A DNA stretch of 64,000 bases from Bradyrhizobium sp. SZCCT0148 (lineage in GTDB: Bacteria > Pseudomonadota > Alphaproteobacteria > Rhizobiales > Xanthobacteraceae), in the NCBI RefSeq assembly GCF_018129985.1, contig NZ_JAFCKT010000008.1, positions 186,001 through 250,000 on the forward strand. Reading direction: 5' to 3'. The notes under the pieces are model-generated. The model did not search any database, had not been told where the DNA came from, and was given only the letters and a program-made list of their open reading frames with translations. The translations under genes were made by a program, and so were the position numbers. Below are positions 7,723-16,412 of this stretch, one piece after another; within the stretch, counting starts at the first letter, position 1, and each line of letters opens with the position of its first letter.

Positions 7723-8187
7723 TCACTTCACCGCGAGCAATTCCACATCGAACATCAGCGTCGCGTTCGGCGGGATCACGCCGCCGGCGCCGCGGGCGCC
7801 GTAGCCGAGCTGCGGCGGGATGATCAGCGTGCGCTTGCCGCCGACCTTCATCGACGCAACGCCCTCGTCCCAACCGGCGATGACACGGCCCTTGCCGATC
7901 GGGAATTCGAACGGCTCCTTGCGATCGACGGAGCTGTCGAATTTCTTGCCCTTCTGGCCGTTCTCATAGAGCCAGCCGGTATAGTGCATCACACAGATCT
8001 GGCCGGGCTGCGGCGAGGCGCCGGTGCCGACGGTGGAATCGATGATCTGCAAGCCTGAAGCTGTGGTCATGGTCTTTCCTGCGGTCTGGGCCGAGGCCGT
8101 GGTGGAAACGAAATGCGACACGCCCGCAATCACCGTGATCGCGAGCGCCGACATCATCGTGAGGAGTGCGCGCTGGAAACGCTGCAT
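7723..8187 (-). CDS. FKBP-type peptidyl-prolyl cis-trans isomerase, exported
   Basis: A 154-residue protein with an N-terminal hydrophobic export segment (MQRFQRALLTMMSALAITVIAGVSHF...ASAQT). The remaining ~110 residues are one FKBP domain: VMHYTGWLYENG, KFDSSVDR, FEFPIGKGRVIAGWDEGV, GGKRTLIIPPQLGYG and MFDVELL carry the aromatic and Asp residues lining the active site. It should speed proline isomerisation during protein folding in the periplasm. It lies downstream of the gamma-glutamyltransferase gene on the same strand, with a 75-base gap, so it may have its own promoter. Confidence 0.92.
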   Translation of the reverse strand: MQRFQRALLTMMSALAITVIAGVSHFVSTTASAQTAGKTMTTASGLQIIDSTVGTGASPQPGQICVMHYTGWLYENGQKGKKFDSSVDRKEPFEFPIGKGRVIAGWDEGVASMKVGGKRTLIIPPQLGYGARGAGGVIPPNATLMFDVELLAVK

Positions 8188-8262
8188 AAAGCACCTTCCG
8201 TTTGAGGCGGATGGTGTCTAGCGCAATGCGGTGGTCGTTGCCAGCCCCGCTGCAGCCTTTGC

Positions 8263-9849
8263 TCAATAGCCGAGCGCGCAGCCGTCCTTGCGCGGATCGG
8301 AACCGCCGGTGAGCGTGCCCTTGTCCCAGTCGATCCAGATCGCCTGCGCGCCGCCGAGCGGGCCGACCACGCTGGTGGTCTTGTGGCCGAGCTTCTTCAG
8401 GCCCTCGACGATCGCAGCCGGCACGCTGTCCTCGAGCTGATACTGGCCCTCGTAGTGCAAGCCGCGCGGCATGTCGATTGCCTCCTGCACGTCGCAGCCA
8501 TAGTCGAGGATGTTGGTCACGACGTGGGTCTGGCCGACCGGCTGATACTGTCCGCCCATCACCGCGAACGGCATCACGGAGCGGCCGCCCTTGGTGAGCA
8601 AGCTCGGCATGATCGTGTGCAGTGGCCGTTTGCCGCCGGCGATGCAGTTGGGATGGCCCGGCTGGATTCGGAAGCCACCGGCGCGGTTCTGGAACAGGAC
8701 CCCGGTCTTGTTCGAGACGATCGCCGAGCCGAAGGAATGCGCGATCGAGTTGATGAACGAGCAGACGTTACGGTCCTTGTCCACGACGGTGATGTAGATG
8801 GTCGACGGATTCATCGGCGGTGCGACGTTCGGCAGGTCGAGCATGCCGTCCATGCGGATCTTGGCGATGTGCTCGTCGCAGAATTCCTTGGCGAGGATCT
8901 TGGCGACCTCAACCTGCATGTGATCGGGATCGGCAACGTGCAGTTCGCGGTGCATGTAGGCGATGCGCGCGGCCTCGGCTTCGAGATGGAAACGCTCGAC
9001 GCTGAGAGGGGCGTATTTCGTCAGGTCGAACCGCGACAGGATGTTCAGCATCAGCAGCATCGTGAGGCCGGGTCCATTCGGCGGGCACTGCCAGACGTCG
9101 TAACCCTTGTACATGGTGCCGATCGGCGTCGTCGTTTCGGTAGTGTGCGCAGCGAAATCGTCGAGCGTGTGCAGGCCGCCGATGCCCTTGAGGGTCTCGA
9201 CCATGTCTTCCGCGATCGCACCCTTGTAGAAGGCGTCGCGGCCGTCCTTGGCGATCGCACGCAGCGTCTTGCCGAGTTCGGCCTGGCGGATGACGTCGCC
9301 GGCCACCGGCGGCTTGCCGCCCGGCAACAGGTAACGCACGGTGTTGGTGCCGCCCTTCAGCTTCTCGAACTGGTTCTTCCAGTCGAAGGCGATGCGGGGG
9401 GCGACGACATAGCCTTCCTCGGCCGCCTTGATCGCGGGCTGGAGCAGCCGGTCGAAGCCGAACTTTCCGTGATCGCGCAAGACGGTCGCGAAGGCGTCGA
9501 TCACGCCGGGGATCGAGACCGCATGCGCCGAGGTCAGCGGCACGGAAGTAATCTTGCGCTCGAGATACCAGTCGGCATTCGCCGCCTTCGGTGCCCGACC
9601 CGAGCCGTTGTAGGCGATGATCTTGCCCTCGCCGCGCGGCTGGACGAGCGCGAAACAGTCGCCGCCGATGCCGGTCGATTGTGGCTCGATCACACCGAGC
9701 AGGGCCGATCCCGCGACCGCCGCATCCACCGCGGTGCCCCCCTCGCGCAGCACCTCGATCGCGGCGAGCGAGGCCTGCGGATGCGAGGTCGCGACCATCG
9801 CGTTGGTGGCGTGGACCGTGGACCTGCCTGGGAAGTGAAAGTTTCTCAT
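8263..9849 (-). CDS. ggt: Gamma-glutamyltransferase family (Ntn hydrolase)
   Basis: A 528-residue protein. The start MRNFHFPGRSTVHATNAMVATSHP at 9849 matches the family; the frame is open further upstream but without similarity. Family signatures are GGTAVDAAVA, STGIGGDCFALV, NGSGRAPKAA, NGPGLTMLLMLNIL and NPSTIYITVVDKDRN. Thr350 in that last motif aligns with the autoprocessing nucleophile (Thr391 of the E. coli enzyme), which would split the precursor into large and small subunits. There is no obvious signal peptide, unlike periplasmic E. coli Ggt, so a cytoplasmic gamma-glutamyl or related acylase role is possible. It diverges from trhO. Confidence 0.88.
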   Translation of the reverse strand: MRNFHFPGRSTVHATNAMVATSHPQASLAAIEVLREGGTAVDAAVAGSALLGVIEPQSTGIGGDCFALVQPRGEGKIIAYNGSGRAPKAANADWYLERKITSVPLTSAHAVSIPGVIDAFATVLRDHGKFGFDRLLQPAIKAAEEGYVVAPRIAFDWKNQFEKLKGGTNTVRYLLPGGKPPVAGDVIRQAELGKTLRAIAKDGRDAFYKGAIAEDMVETLKGIGGLHTLDDFAAHTTETTTPIGTMYKGYDVWQCPPNGPGLTMLLMLNILSRFDLTKYAPLSVERFHLEAEAARIAYMHRELHVADPDHMQVEVAKILAKEFCDEHIAKIRMDGMLDLPNVAPPMNPSTIYITVVDKDRNVCSFINSIAHSFGSAIVSNKTGVLFQNRAGGFRIQPGHPNCIAGGKRPLHTIMPSLLTKGGRSVMPFAVMGGQYQPVGQTHVVTNILDYGCDVQEAIDMPRGLHYEGQYQLEDSVPAAIVEGLKKLGHKTTSVVGPLGGAQAIWIDWDKGTLTGGSDPRKDGCALGY

Positions 9850-10046
9850 CGAATTCTTGCTCTCTTGGCCCGTGGCGCGGACGGCACGCCAGCTCGGAAA
9901 AACCCGGGTTACATGACACATTCCGGCAGCCTTGGGCAATGCTGGCATACCAGGGAAATGGCTGCCATCCGCTGGGCGTATAGAGCTTTCGAGGCCGACG
10001 GCCATGCGGGTTTTCCGGGCGCCGGCCGCCTGCTAAACGAGCGGCC

Positions 10047-10829
10047 ATGTCTGATCCGGATTCGATCATCAAGGTCGCCGCCTTCTACCAATTCGCCGCC
10101 CTCCCGGATTACCGCGAGTTGCGCGAGCCGCTGCGTGCGTTCTGCGCCGGCCTTGGGCTGAAGGGCAGCGTGCTGCTGGCACAGGAAGGCATCAACGGCA
10201 CGCTCGCCGGGACGCCGGAGGCGATCGACACCCTCGCCCATGAGCTGGCGCACGGCGACATGTTCGGCGGCAGGCTGAACAATCTCGAATTGAAGTTTTC
10301 GGCCGCTGAAGCGATGCCGTTCGGGCGGCTGAAGGTGAGGCTGAAGAAGGAGATCGTCACGCTCGGCGATGCGGCGACCGATCCGACCCGCCAGGTCGGC
10401 ACCTATGTCGATGCGAGCGAATGGAACGCGCTGATCTCGGCGCCCGACATATTGCTGCTCGACACCCGCAACGCCTTCGAGGTGGCGATGGGAACGTTCG
10501 AAGGCGCCGTCGATCCCGGCATCAGGAGCTTTGGCCAGTTCAAGGATTTTGCCGCAGTCGGGCTCGATCCCGCAAAGCACCGCAGGATCGCGATGTTCTG
10601 CACCGGCGGCATCCGCTGCGAGAAGGCGAGCTCGCATCTGCTCGCGCGCGGCTTTACGGAAGTCTATCACCTCAAGGGCGGCATTCTCAAATATCTGGAA
10701 GAGGTGCCGGAGGCGCAAAGCCGCTGGCGCGGCGAATGCTTCGTGTTCGACGAGCGCGTCGCGCTCGGCCATGGTCTGCGCGAACGGAGCTTGCTCGAAC
10801 AGGATATGGGACACGGCCGTGACGAATGA
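10047..10829 (+). CDS. trhO: tRNA uridine(34) hydroxylase (rhodanese-like, UPF0176)
   Basis: A 260-residue protein with the TrhO/YceA layout: an N-terminal acylphosphatase-like domain (VAAFYQFAALPDYRELREPL, GSVLLAQEGINGTLAG) followed by a rhodanese domain (DILLLDTRNAFEVAMGTFEGA) and the active loop MFCTGGIRCEKAS with its catalytic cysteine. TrhO makes 5-hydroxyuridine at position 34 of certain tRNAs with molecular oxygen. The first gene of a two-gene unit, it overlaps the start of slyX by 11 bases, which implies translational coupling. Confidence 0.92.
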   Translation: MSDPDSIIKVAAFYQFAALPDYRELREPLRAFCAGLGLKGSVLLAQEGINGTLAGTPEAIDTLAHELAHGDMFGGRLNNLELKFSAAEAMPFGRLKVRLKKEIVTLGDAATDPTRQVGTYVDASEWNALISAPDILLLDTRNAFEVAMGTFEGAVDPGIRSFGQFKDFAAVGLDPAKHRRIAMFCTGGIRCEKASSHLLARGFTEVYHLKGGILKYLEEVPEAQSRWRGECFVFDERVALGHGLRERSLLEQDMGHGRDE

Positions 10830-11037
10830 GATCAGGGCGCTCGCCGAGCGCATCGACACGCTGGAAACGCGCCTCGCCTATCAGGACGACACGATCGAGA
10901 CGTTGAACCAGACCATCACCGCGCAATGGAAGCAGATCGACATGCTGACGCGGAAGATCACGGAGCTTGGCGAGCGGCTGCAGGATGCCGAGGCCAGTGC
11001 GCCCGGGCCGGCCAACGAACCCCCGCCGCATTATTGA
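10819..11037 (+). CDS. slyX: SlyX-family protein
   Basis: A 72-residue protein read from a GTG at 10819 that overlaps the end of trhO. The sequence VTNEIRALAERIDTLETRLAY, then DDTIETLNQTITAQWKQID and LTRKITELGERLQD, is one long amphipathic heptad-rich helix followed by a Pro-rich tail ending PPPHY, the canonical SlyX pattern. The function of SlyX is unknown; it probably forms a coiled coil. No in-frame ATG lies nearby, so the non-ATG start is needed. Confidence 0.85.
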   Translation: MTNEIRALAERIDTLETRLAYQDDTIETLNQTITAQWKQIDMLTRKITELGERLQDAEASAPGPANEPPPHY

Positions 11038-11042
11038 GCCGT

Positions 11043-12947
11043 TTACTGGCCGGATGCCTTGGGCAGCAGGTTCATGAGCTCGCCGGACATCATCAGCCGG
11101 TTACGGCCCGCGTCCTTCGCGGCGTAGAGCGCCCGGTCGGCGGCTTCGACGAGCGAGGATACGCCCGCCGTACGCTCCAGCGCCGGCCGGCAGACCGCAC
11201 CACCGACCGAGGCGGTGACGCGACCGGATGCCGGATTGGTGGCATGGACGAGGCCGGCTTCGTGGATGGCACTGCGGATCCGTTCGCCGACCTGGGCGCA
11301 TCCGGCGGGATCGGTGTTCGGCAGCAGCATGGCGAATTCCTCGCCGCCATAGCGCGCCGCCAGATCGCCGGTGCGCTGCGTCTCGGCCGCGATGATCTTT
11401 GCGACCAGACGCAGGCAGGCATCGCCTGCGGGATGGCCGTATTCGTCATTATAGGCCTTGAAGTGATCGACATCGATCATCAGCAGAGCAAGGCTGGAGC
11501 GGTCGCGATAGGCGCGTGCCCATTCCTCCTTCAGCCGCTCGTCGAAGCGGCGGCGATTGGCAAGGCCGGTGAGGCTGTCCTCGATCGCAAGTGTCTCGAG
11601 CCTGGTCTCCAGGTTCTTTTGCTCGGTGATGTCGCGGGTGATCGCGACCACGCCGTCGACGCGGCCGTCGTCCTTGCGTGTCACCCGCATGGTCGATTCG
11701 AGCCAGACCTCGCCGTTCTGCCGGTGCGAGTGGCGATAGGTGAACCGCGCTTCTTCCCGGTCGCCACGCTTCATGGCATCGACGGTCGCCTGGACCCCCG
11801 GCAGATCCTTCGGATTGATGCCCGCGAGCGCAGGTGTGCCGATCAGTTGATTGGCGCGCCAGCCGACGACCCGCACGGACGAGGGCGAGACATAGCGCAA
11901 CCGCTCGTCGAGCCCGATGCTGGTCACCATGTCGCTGGAGCCTTCCGCGAGCAGGCGGAAATGCGCTTCCTTCTCGACCAGGGCCGCGGCCATGCGCTGG
12001 CCGCGTTGCAACTGCCGGACCAGCACGGCGCCGATGACCGCAATGAGCATCACCAACGCGATGACGTAGAGCATGCGGGAAATGGCCGCGGCGCGCCATG
12101 GCGCGAGCAGTTCCTCCTTGTCCAACGTGGCCAGCAGGACGAGGCGATAGCGGCCGCTGCGCTTGAAGAAACTGACACGCTCGGCACCGTCCAGCGGTGA
12201 CGTGAAATGATAGACGCCGCCCGGCCGTTGCAGGCTGGCGTCGCGAAACAGCGCGGTGTCCGCGACGCTGCGACCGACGAACTTGTCGTTGCCGGGATTG
12301 CGCGCGATGATCAACCCATCGCCATGCACCAGCGCCACGGAGCTGTTGCGGCCGATCTCGAATTGCTCGTAAAAGTGCGCCAGATATCCGGAACTGATGG
12401 TTGCGACCACCACACCGCCGAAGCTGCCGTCAGGCTTGTTGAAGCGGCGCGACAGGGTGACCACCCATTCGCCTTCGAGCAGGCTCTTCACGGGATGGCC
12501 GACATAGGGCTCCCGTTTCGGGGACAGCTGATGATAGCGGAAGAATGCATCGTCGCTGAGCGTCGAGCCGGTCGTGCCCGGCGAGGTCAGCCAGTTGCCG
12601 CGATCGTCGATGACGGCGAGGCTGTGGATGCGCGGCATCGCCTTCTTGCGCGCCTCCACGACGTTGCCGAGCTTGGCGATGGTGGCGGGGCTGGTACCAT
12701 CCATCTCCAGCCGGCTGACGACGCCGACCACGCCGGAATCCAGGAGATCGAAGCTGTCCTCGGCGTGCTGGGTCAGCGAACGGGCCACGTTTGCCATCTC
12801 GGTCTCGGCACCCCTGAGGACTGCGTCGCGTGCGGCCCATTCGCGCCAGCCGCTGACACCGAGGATAGCCGCGCAAGTGAGCACGACGAACGCCGCCGCG
12901 CGCACCGGCAGGCGGCTCCATCCCGTTCGTTGGGCAACAGCAATCAC
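11043..12947 (-). CDS. Membrane diguanylate cyclase (dCACHE-PAS-GGDEF)
   Basis: A 634-residue inner-membrane sensor. One transmembrane helix at residues about 15-35 and a second at about 285-310 (MLYVIALVMLIAVIGAVLVRQ) enclose a periplasmic double-CACHE-like sensing region. A PAS/PAC module follows (about 330-450: LLAEGSSDMVTSIG ... GVVAITRDITEQKNLE), then a GGDEF domain: DSLTGLANRRRFDE, LLMIDVDHFKAYND, GHPAGDACL and the active-site loop RYGGEEFAMLLP. GGEEF and the metal-binding Asp are intact, so it should make cyclic di-GMP. An inhibitory RxxD site is not evident at the usual place. It is convergent with slyX, only 5 bases apart. Confidence 0.93.
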   Translation of the reverse strand: MIAVAQRTGWSRLPVRAAAFVVLTCAAILGVSGWREWAARDAVLRGAETEMANVARSLTQHAEDSFDLLDSGVVGVVSRLEMDGTSPATIAKLGNVVEARKKAMPRIHSLAVIDDRGNWLTSPGTTGSTLSDDAFFRYHQLSPKREPYVGHPVKSLLEGEWVVTLSRRFNKPDGSFGGVVVATISSGYLAHFYEQFEIGRNSSVALVHGDGLIIARNPGNDKFVGRSVADTALFRDASLQRPGGVYHFTSPLDGAERVSFFKRSGRYRLVLLATLDKEELLAPWRAAAISRMLYVIALVMLIAVIGAVLVRQLQRGQRMAAALVEKEAHFRLLAEGSSDMVTSIGLDERLRYVSPSSVRVVGWRANQLIGTPALAGINPKDLPGVQATVDAMKRGDREEARFTYRHSHRQNGEVWLESTMRVTRKDDGRVDGVVAITRDITEQKNLETRLETLAIEDSLTGLANRRRFDERLKEEWARAYRDRSSLALLMIDVDHFKAYNDEYGHPAGDACLRLVAKIIAAETQRTGDLAARYGGEEFAMLLPNTDPAGCAQVGERIRSAIHEAGLVHATNPASGRVTASVGGAVCRPALERTAGVSSLVEAADRALYAAKDAGRNRLMMSGELMNLLPKASGQ

Positions 12948-13107
12948 GCGGCAGGGTTCTCCGATATTCGGAACCTCTGCCGCTTGTGTTATTGAACCTT
13001 GAAACCACCGCCGGATTGGGCGGCGATATCCCGATTTTCCGTAGTCCTACGGACGCAAGGATCGGCGCATTGCTAACAGGACATTAGCAAAGCGGCCGCG
13101 CACTCCG

Positions 13108-13323
13108 CTAGCTGAAAATGGCCTTTACCTTGTCCCAGAGCGAGGGATTGTCAGCATCCGCATCCGCTTTTGACGGCGTCGGCTGGGTGGCGCTGATCGG
13201 ATCGGAGGCCGGGAAGCTATCCTCCAGCCCGGCGTCGAGCTTGCTGTGACGGTCGGCAGCGAGCGCTTCGTGCAGATCGTCGGCGTGCTTGTCGTGCGGC
13301 GCGGGGTTGAATGTCTCAGCCAT
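13108..13323 (-). CDS. Small acidic stress-linked protein, function unknown
   Basis: A 71-residue hydrophilic protein: MAETFNPAPHDKHADDLHEALAADRH, then LDAGLEDSFPASDPISATQP, ending DNPSLWDKVKAIFS. The DSFPASDP motif occurs in several small alphaproteobacterial proteins of unknown function. The start at 13323 follows GGAGGAC; a start at 13389 would lie upstream of the promoter and is rejected. An EcfG-type promoter places its likely transcript start about 15 bases before this ATG, pointing to control by the general stress response. It diverges from hemE. Confidence 0.8.
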   Translation of the reverse strand: MAETFNPAPHDKHADDLHEALAADRHSKLDAGLEDSFPASDPISATQPTPSKADADADNPSLWDKVKAIFS

Positions 13324-13344
13324 AATGTCCTCCATCGGCAGATC

Positions 13345-13369
13345 AACGCGCTCCGATTGTGCTGGTTCC
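13345..13369 (-). promoter_or_regulatory. EcfG-type general-stress promoter
   Basis: Read on the minus strand, GGAAC (13369-13365) is followed after exactly 16 bases by CGTT (13348-13345), matching the EcfG consensus. The downstream ATG at 13323 with a strong ribosome-binding site fits this promoter. Confidence 0.8.
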
Positions 13370-13429
13370 CCTGTTCCGTTGGCGGCCATAGCGGTGTATC
13401 AGGAGCCGTAACCCTGCCCAGGACCATTC

Positions 13430-14464
13430 GTGCCCCAATCCGCGACGAAACCTTTCATCGACGTGCTCTCCGGCCAGCACCGGAGCATCCCGCCCATGTG
13501 GATGATGCGGCAGGCCGGCCGCTATCTGCCGGAATACCGCGAGGTCCGCGCCAAGGCCGGCGGCTTCCTCGACCTGTGCTTCAACCCGCAGCTTGCGGCC
13601 GAGGTGACGCTGCAACCGATACGCAGGTTCGGCTTCGATGCCGCGATCATCTTCTCGGACATCCTGGTGATCCCCTATGCGCTCGGGCGCTCGGTGCGGT
13701 TCGAGGTCGGTGAGGGCCCGCGGCTGGATCCGCTGGACGATCCCGCCAAGGTCGCAACGCTGGCCGCGCACGCCGACTTCGGCAAGCTCGAGCCGGTGTT
13801 CGAGGCGCTCAAGCTCGTGCGCACCGCGCTCGATCCCAAGACCGCGCTGATCGGCTTCTGCGGCGCGCCGTGGACGGTCGCGACCTACATGGTCGCGGGC
13901 CAGGGCACGCCCGACCAGGCGCCGGCCCGGATGATGGCCTACCGGCATCCGGAGACGTTCGCGAAGATCATCGACGTGCTGGTCGAGAACTCGATTCAAT
14001 ATCTGCTGTTGCAGCTTGCAGCCGGCGCCAACGCCTTGCAGATTTTCGACACCTGGGCCGGCGTGCTGCCGCCGGCCGAGTTCGCGCGCTGGTCGGTCGA
14101 GCCGACCCGGCGCATCGTGGAGGGCGTGCGGGCCAAGGTGCCGGACGCCAAGATCATCGGCTTCCCCCGCGGCGCCGGTGCGCAATTGCCGGCCTATGTC
14201 GAGGCGACCGGCGTCAATGCGGTCAGCATCGACTGGACTGCGGAGCCGGGCTTCATTCGCGAACGCGTGCAAAGCAAGGTCGCCGTGCAGGGCAATCTCG
14301 ATCCGCTGGTGCTGATCACGGGCGGCGCCGCGCTCGACGGCGCAGTGGACGACGTGCTGGCGAATTTTGCGCAGGGCCGCTTCATCTTCAATCTCGGCCA
14401 CGGCATCCAGCCGGAGACGCCGATCGCCCATGTCGAGCAGATGATCAAGCGGGTGCGGGGGTAA
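13430..14464 (+). CDS. hemE: Uroporphyrinogen decarboxylase
   Basis: A 344-residue cytoplasmic enzyme starting at a GTG. It removes four acetate carboxyls from uroporphyrinogen III to give coproporphyrinogen III in haem synthesis. The substrate-binding signature WMMRQAGRYLPEYR is at residues about 24-37, followed by FSDILVIPYALG (catalytic Asp), GFCGAPWTVATYM, FDTWAGVLPP, SIDWTAEPGF, VQGNLDPLVL and FNLGHGIQPETP. Length and all motifs are normal. hemC, the enzyme two steps earlier, lies 0.9 kb away on the opposite strand with a response-regulator gene between. Confidence 0.97.
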   Translation: MPQSATKPFIDVLSGQHRSIPPMWMMRQAGRYLPEYREVRAKAGGFLDLCFNPQLAAEVTLQPIRRFGFDAAIIFSDILVIPYALGRSVRFEVGEGPRLDPLDDPAKVATLAAHADFGKLEPVFEALKLVRTALDPKTALIGFCGAPWTVATYMVAGQGTPDQAPARMMAYRHPETFAKIIDVLVENSIQYLLLQLAAGANALQIFDTWAGVLPPAEFARWSVEPTRRIVEGVRAKVPDAKIIGFPRGAGAQLPAYVEATGVNAVSIDWTAEPGFIRERVQSKVAVQGNLDPLVLITGGAALDGAVDDVLANFAQGRFIFNLGHGIQPETPIAHVEQMIKRVRG

Positions 14465-14624
14465 TTCAACCCGCTCCTGAGGCGGCCGCACCCAAAAAGT
14501 GCGAAAACAACCCCATGCACAGTAGACAAGTCATTGAAAAGGCTGGGGCCGGCGTGACCCTGCTCAGACCCACGTTTGACACGTCGGGCAAAACGCGATC
14601 ACGCCGGCATCACCACCTGCGTCA
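14465..14624. other. Intergenic segment with possible dispersed repeat
   Basis: Between the convergent hemE and response-regulator genes. The segments AACAACCCCATGCACAGTAG (14507-14526) and TTTGACACGTCGGGCAAAAC (14575-14594) resemble, from memory, a relic repeated between Bradyrhizobium genes. No gene is visible. A genome-wide search for these words would confirm or refute the repeat status. Confidence 0.4.
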
Positions 14625-15266
14625 TCAGTGAACGGTGCGGCGCCCAGAGGCGGCGGGCCGGTCTTTCAAGGCCAGTGCCCCTTTGAAGGCCATGAGCGAA
14701 AGCTGCGCGGTCGTCTTGACGCCGGCCTTTTGCAAGATCCGGGCGCGGTGATCCTCGACCGTTCGCGGGCTGATGCCGAGCTTCCGCGCGATCACCTTGC
14801 TCGATGACCCCGCGATCAGATGATCCAGGACCTCGCACTCGCGCCTGGTGAGTCCCCGCGATTGCTTGAAATGGTCCAATGAACCCGCCGAATGCGCAGG
14901 CTGGCCAGCGCCGGCCGACTCGATCCGTGCAACCAGATCTGCCGGACTGAACGGCTTCTGGACGAAATCCGCCGCTCCGATCCGAAGCGCATGCACTGCG
15001 GTTGGGATATCGCCCTGCCCCGACACCATGAGGATCGGGGCCGGACAGGTTCGATCGGTCAGTTGTCCAAGAACGTCCAGTCCCGATATTCCGGGCAGGC
15101 ACAGATCGAGAAGAATGCAGGCCGGCGAGGCATGGCGGGACTTCGCGATCAGGGCTTCGCCATCGGCAAAGAAGACCGGCTGATAGCCCGCTTTCTCGAG
15201 AACGACCCTCAGCATCGCGCGCGTCGTCAGATCGTCTTCGAGAATGAATATCTCGTTCTCAGTCAT
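14625..15266 (-). CDS. FixJ/NarL-type two-component response regulator
   Basis: A 213-residue regulator. The receiver domain (residues 1-120) has the acidic pocket LEDDL, the phosphoacceptor Asp54 in ILLDLCLPGISG, the switch Ser in MVSGQGDIPTAV and the conserved Lys in FVQKPFSP. The output domain is a LuxR-type helix-turn-helix: LTRRECEVLDHLIAG, SSKVIARKLGISPRTVEDHR. It resembles FixJ and similar regulators. No partner histidine kinase is in the window, so it is an orphan here. It lies downstream of hemC with a 141-base gap that probably carries its own promoter. Whether it controls the flanking haem genes cannot be told. Confidence 0.92.
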   Translation of the reverse strand: MTENEIFILEDDLTTRAMLRVVLEKAGYQPVFFADGEALIAKSRHASPACILLDLCLPGISGLDVLGQLTDRTCPAPILMVSGQGDIPTAVHALRIGAADFVQKPFSPADLVARIESAGAGQPAHSAGSLDHFKQSRGLTRRECEVLDHLIAGSSSKVIARKLGISPRTVEDHRARILQKAGVKTTAQLSLMAFKGALALKDRPAASGRRTVH

Positions 15267-15407
15267 CGTCGTCGCCTTTTCGTTCAGACCACGACTGCTA
15301 TGCCTTGGACGCTGCGGCAGGAAAAGCGGAAGTCAGCAAGACGGTTGGCGACCAAATAACGACAAGTTTGCGTAAAATTACATCGGATTAGGCGGGAATT
15401 AACGCAT

Positions 15408-16388
15408 TCAGCGCGGCCGGCTGCGCTCGATGATTTCGGCGGCGCCCTTGCCCAGTAGATCCAGCCCCACCGCGCGCCCGAGTTCGCGCGGGCGATTGGC
15501 GGGGCCTTCGCGCGACGCCTCGATGATGGTGTTGCCGGAGAGATCGAGCACGGATGCGGTGAGCGACATCCGATCGCCCGCGATGGTCGAGAAGCCCGCC
15601 ACCGGCGAATTGCAGTGGCCGTTCAGCACCCACAATACCTCGCGCTCGGCATCCGCAGAGGCATGCGCGTCGCGATCGTCGATCGACGACAGGATCTGCC
15701 GCGTCTGCCAGTCCTGCACGGCGCATTCGACGGCGACGATGCCCTGCCCCGCCGCCGGCAGCATCTCCATCGCAGTGAATTCGTAGGCGATGCGGCCGGC
15801 CAGGCCGACGCGGTCGAGACCGGAACGCGCCATGATCAGCGCGTCCGCCGGCCCCACTGCGCCGCCACCCGGCAGCTTCTGCTTTTCGCCATTGTCGAGC
15901 TTGCGCACGCGCGTGTCGGCGGCGCCGCGAAAGTGAATCACCTCTACATCCGGAAACAAGCGCCGTGCATAAGCGGCGCGACGGACGGCATTGGTGCCGA
16001 TCTTGAAACCCTTGCCGCGCGACTGACGCAACGCCTCCAGCGTCACGCCATCGCGCAGCACCAGTGCGTCGTTGGGCGGATCGCGCGACAGTGTGGCGCC
16101 GATGACGAGGCCGGGCGTGTCCTCGTTGCCCGGCATGTCCTTTAGCGAGTGCATCGCCGCCTGTAATTCGCCTGACAGCACGGCGGCGCGGATCTGCGCC
16201 ACGAAGGCGCCGCCCTTGCCGCCATGCGGCAGCAGCTTGCTGGTCTGGTCGAGATCGCCCGTCGTGTCGAACTTGACGATCTCGACGTCGAGGCCCGGCA
16301 CCGCGGCGGTCAGGCGGCGCGCGATCTCTTCCGTCTGTGCCAGCGCCATCGTGCTCTTGCGGGTGCCGATCTTCAGTCGCGTAGCCAA
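15408..16388 (-). CDS. hemC: Hydroxymethylbilane synthase (porphobilinogen deaminase)
   Basis: A 326-residue cytoplasmic enzyme that joins four porphobilinogens into hydroxymethylbilane. Family motifs: LKIGTRKSTMALAQ (a Lys-Ser-Thr-Met variant of the usual RGSxLA), GGKGGAFV, AMHSLKDMP with the catalytic Asp, NAVRRAAYARR, HFRGAADTRVRKLD with the substrate-binding arginines, and NGHCNSPVAG with the cysteine that carries the dipyrromethane cofactor. The key residues I can align are intact, so it is probably active, although the N-terminal motif differs enough from typical HemC that a paralogous origin is worth considering. The GMC oxidoreductase lies upstream, 24 bases away. Confidence 0.93.
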   Translation of the reverse strand: MATRLKIGTRKSTMALAQTEEIARRLTAAVPGLDVEIVKFDTTGDLDQTSKLLPHGGKGGAFVAQIRAAVLSGELQAAMHSLKDMPGNEDTPGLVIGATLSRDPPNDALVLRDGVTLEALRQSRGKGFKIGTNAVRRAAYARRLFPDVEVIHFRGAADTRVRKLDNGEKQKLPGGGAVGPADALIMARSGLDRVGLAGRIAYEFTAMEMLPAAGQGIVAVECAVQDWQTRQILSSIDDRDAHASADAEREVLWVLNGHCNSPVAGFSTIAGDRMSLTASVLDLSGNTIIEASREGPANRPRELGRAVGLDLLGKGAAEIIERSRPR

Positions 16389-16412
16389 ACCATCTGCTCC
16401 TTCTCGCGCGGG

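Noticed and set aside
8383..10161. A 592-codon plus-strand frame opposite the gamma-glutamyltransferase
   Set aside because: Antisense shadow of a gene with all family signatures.
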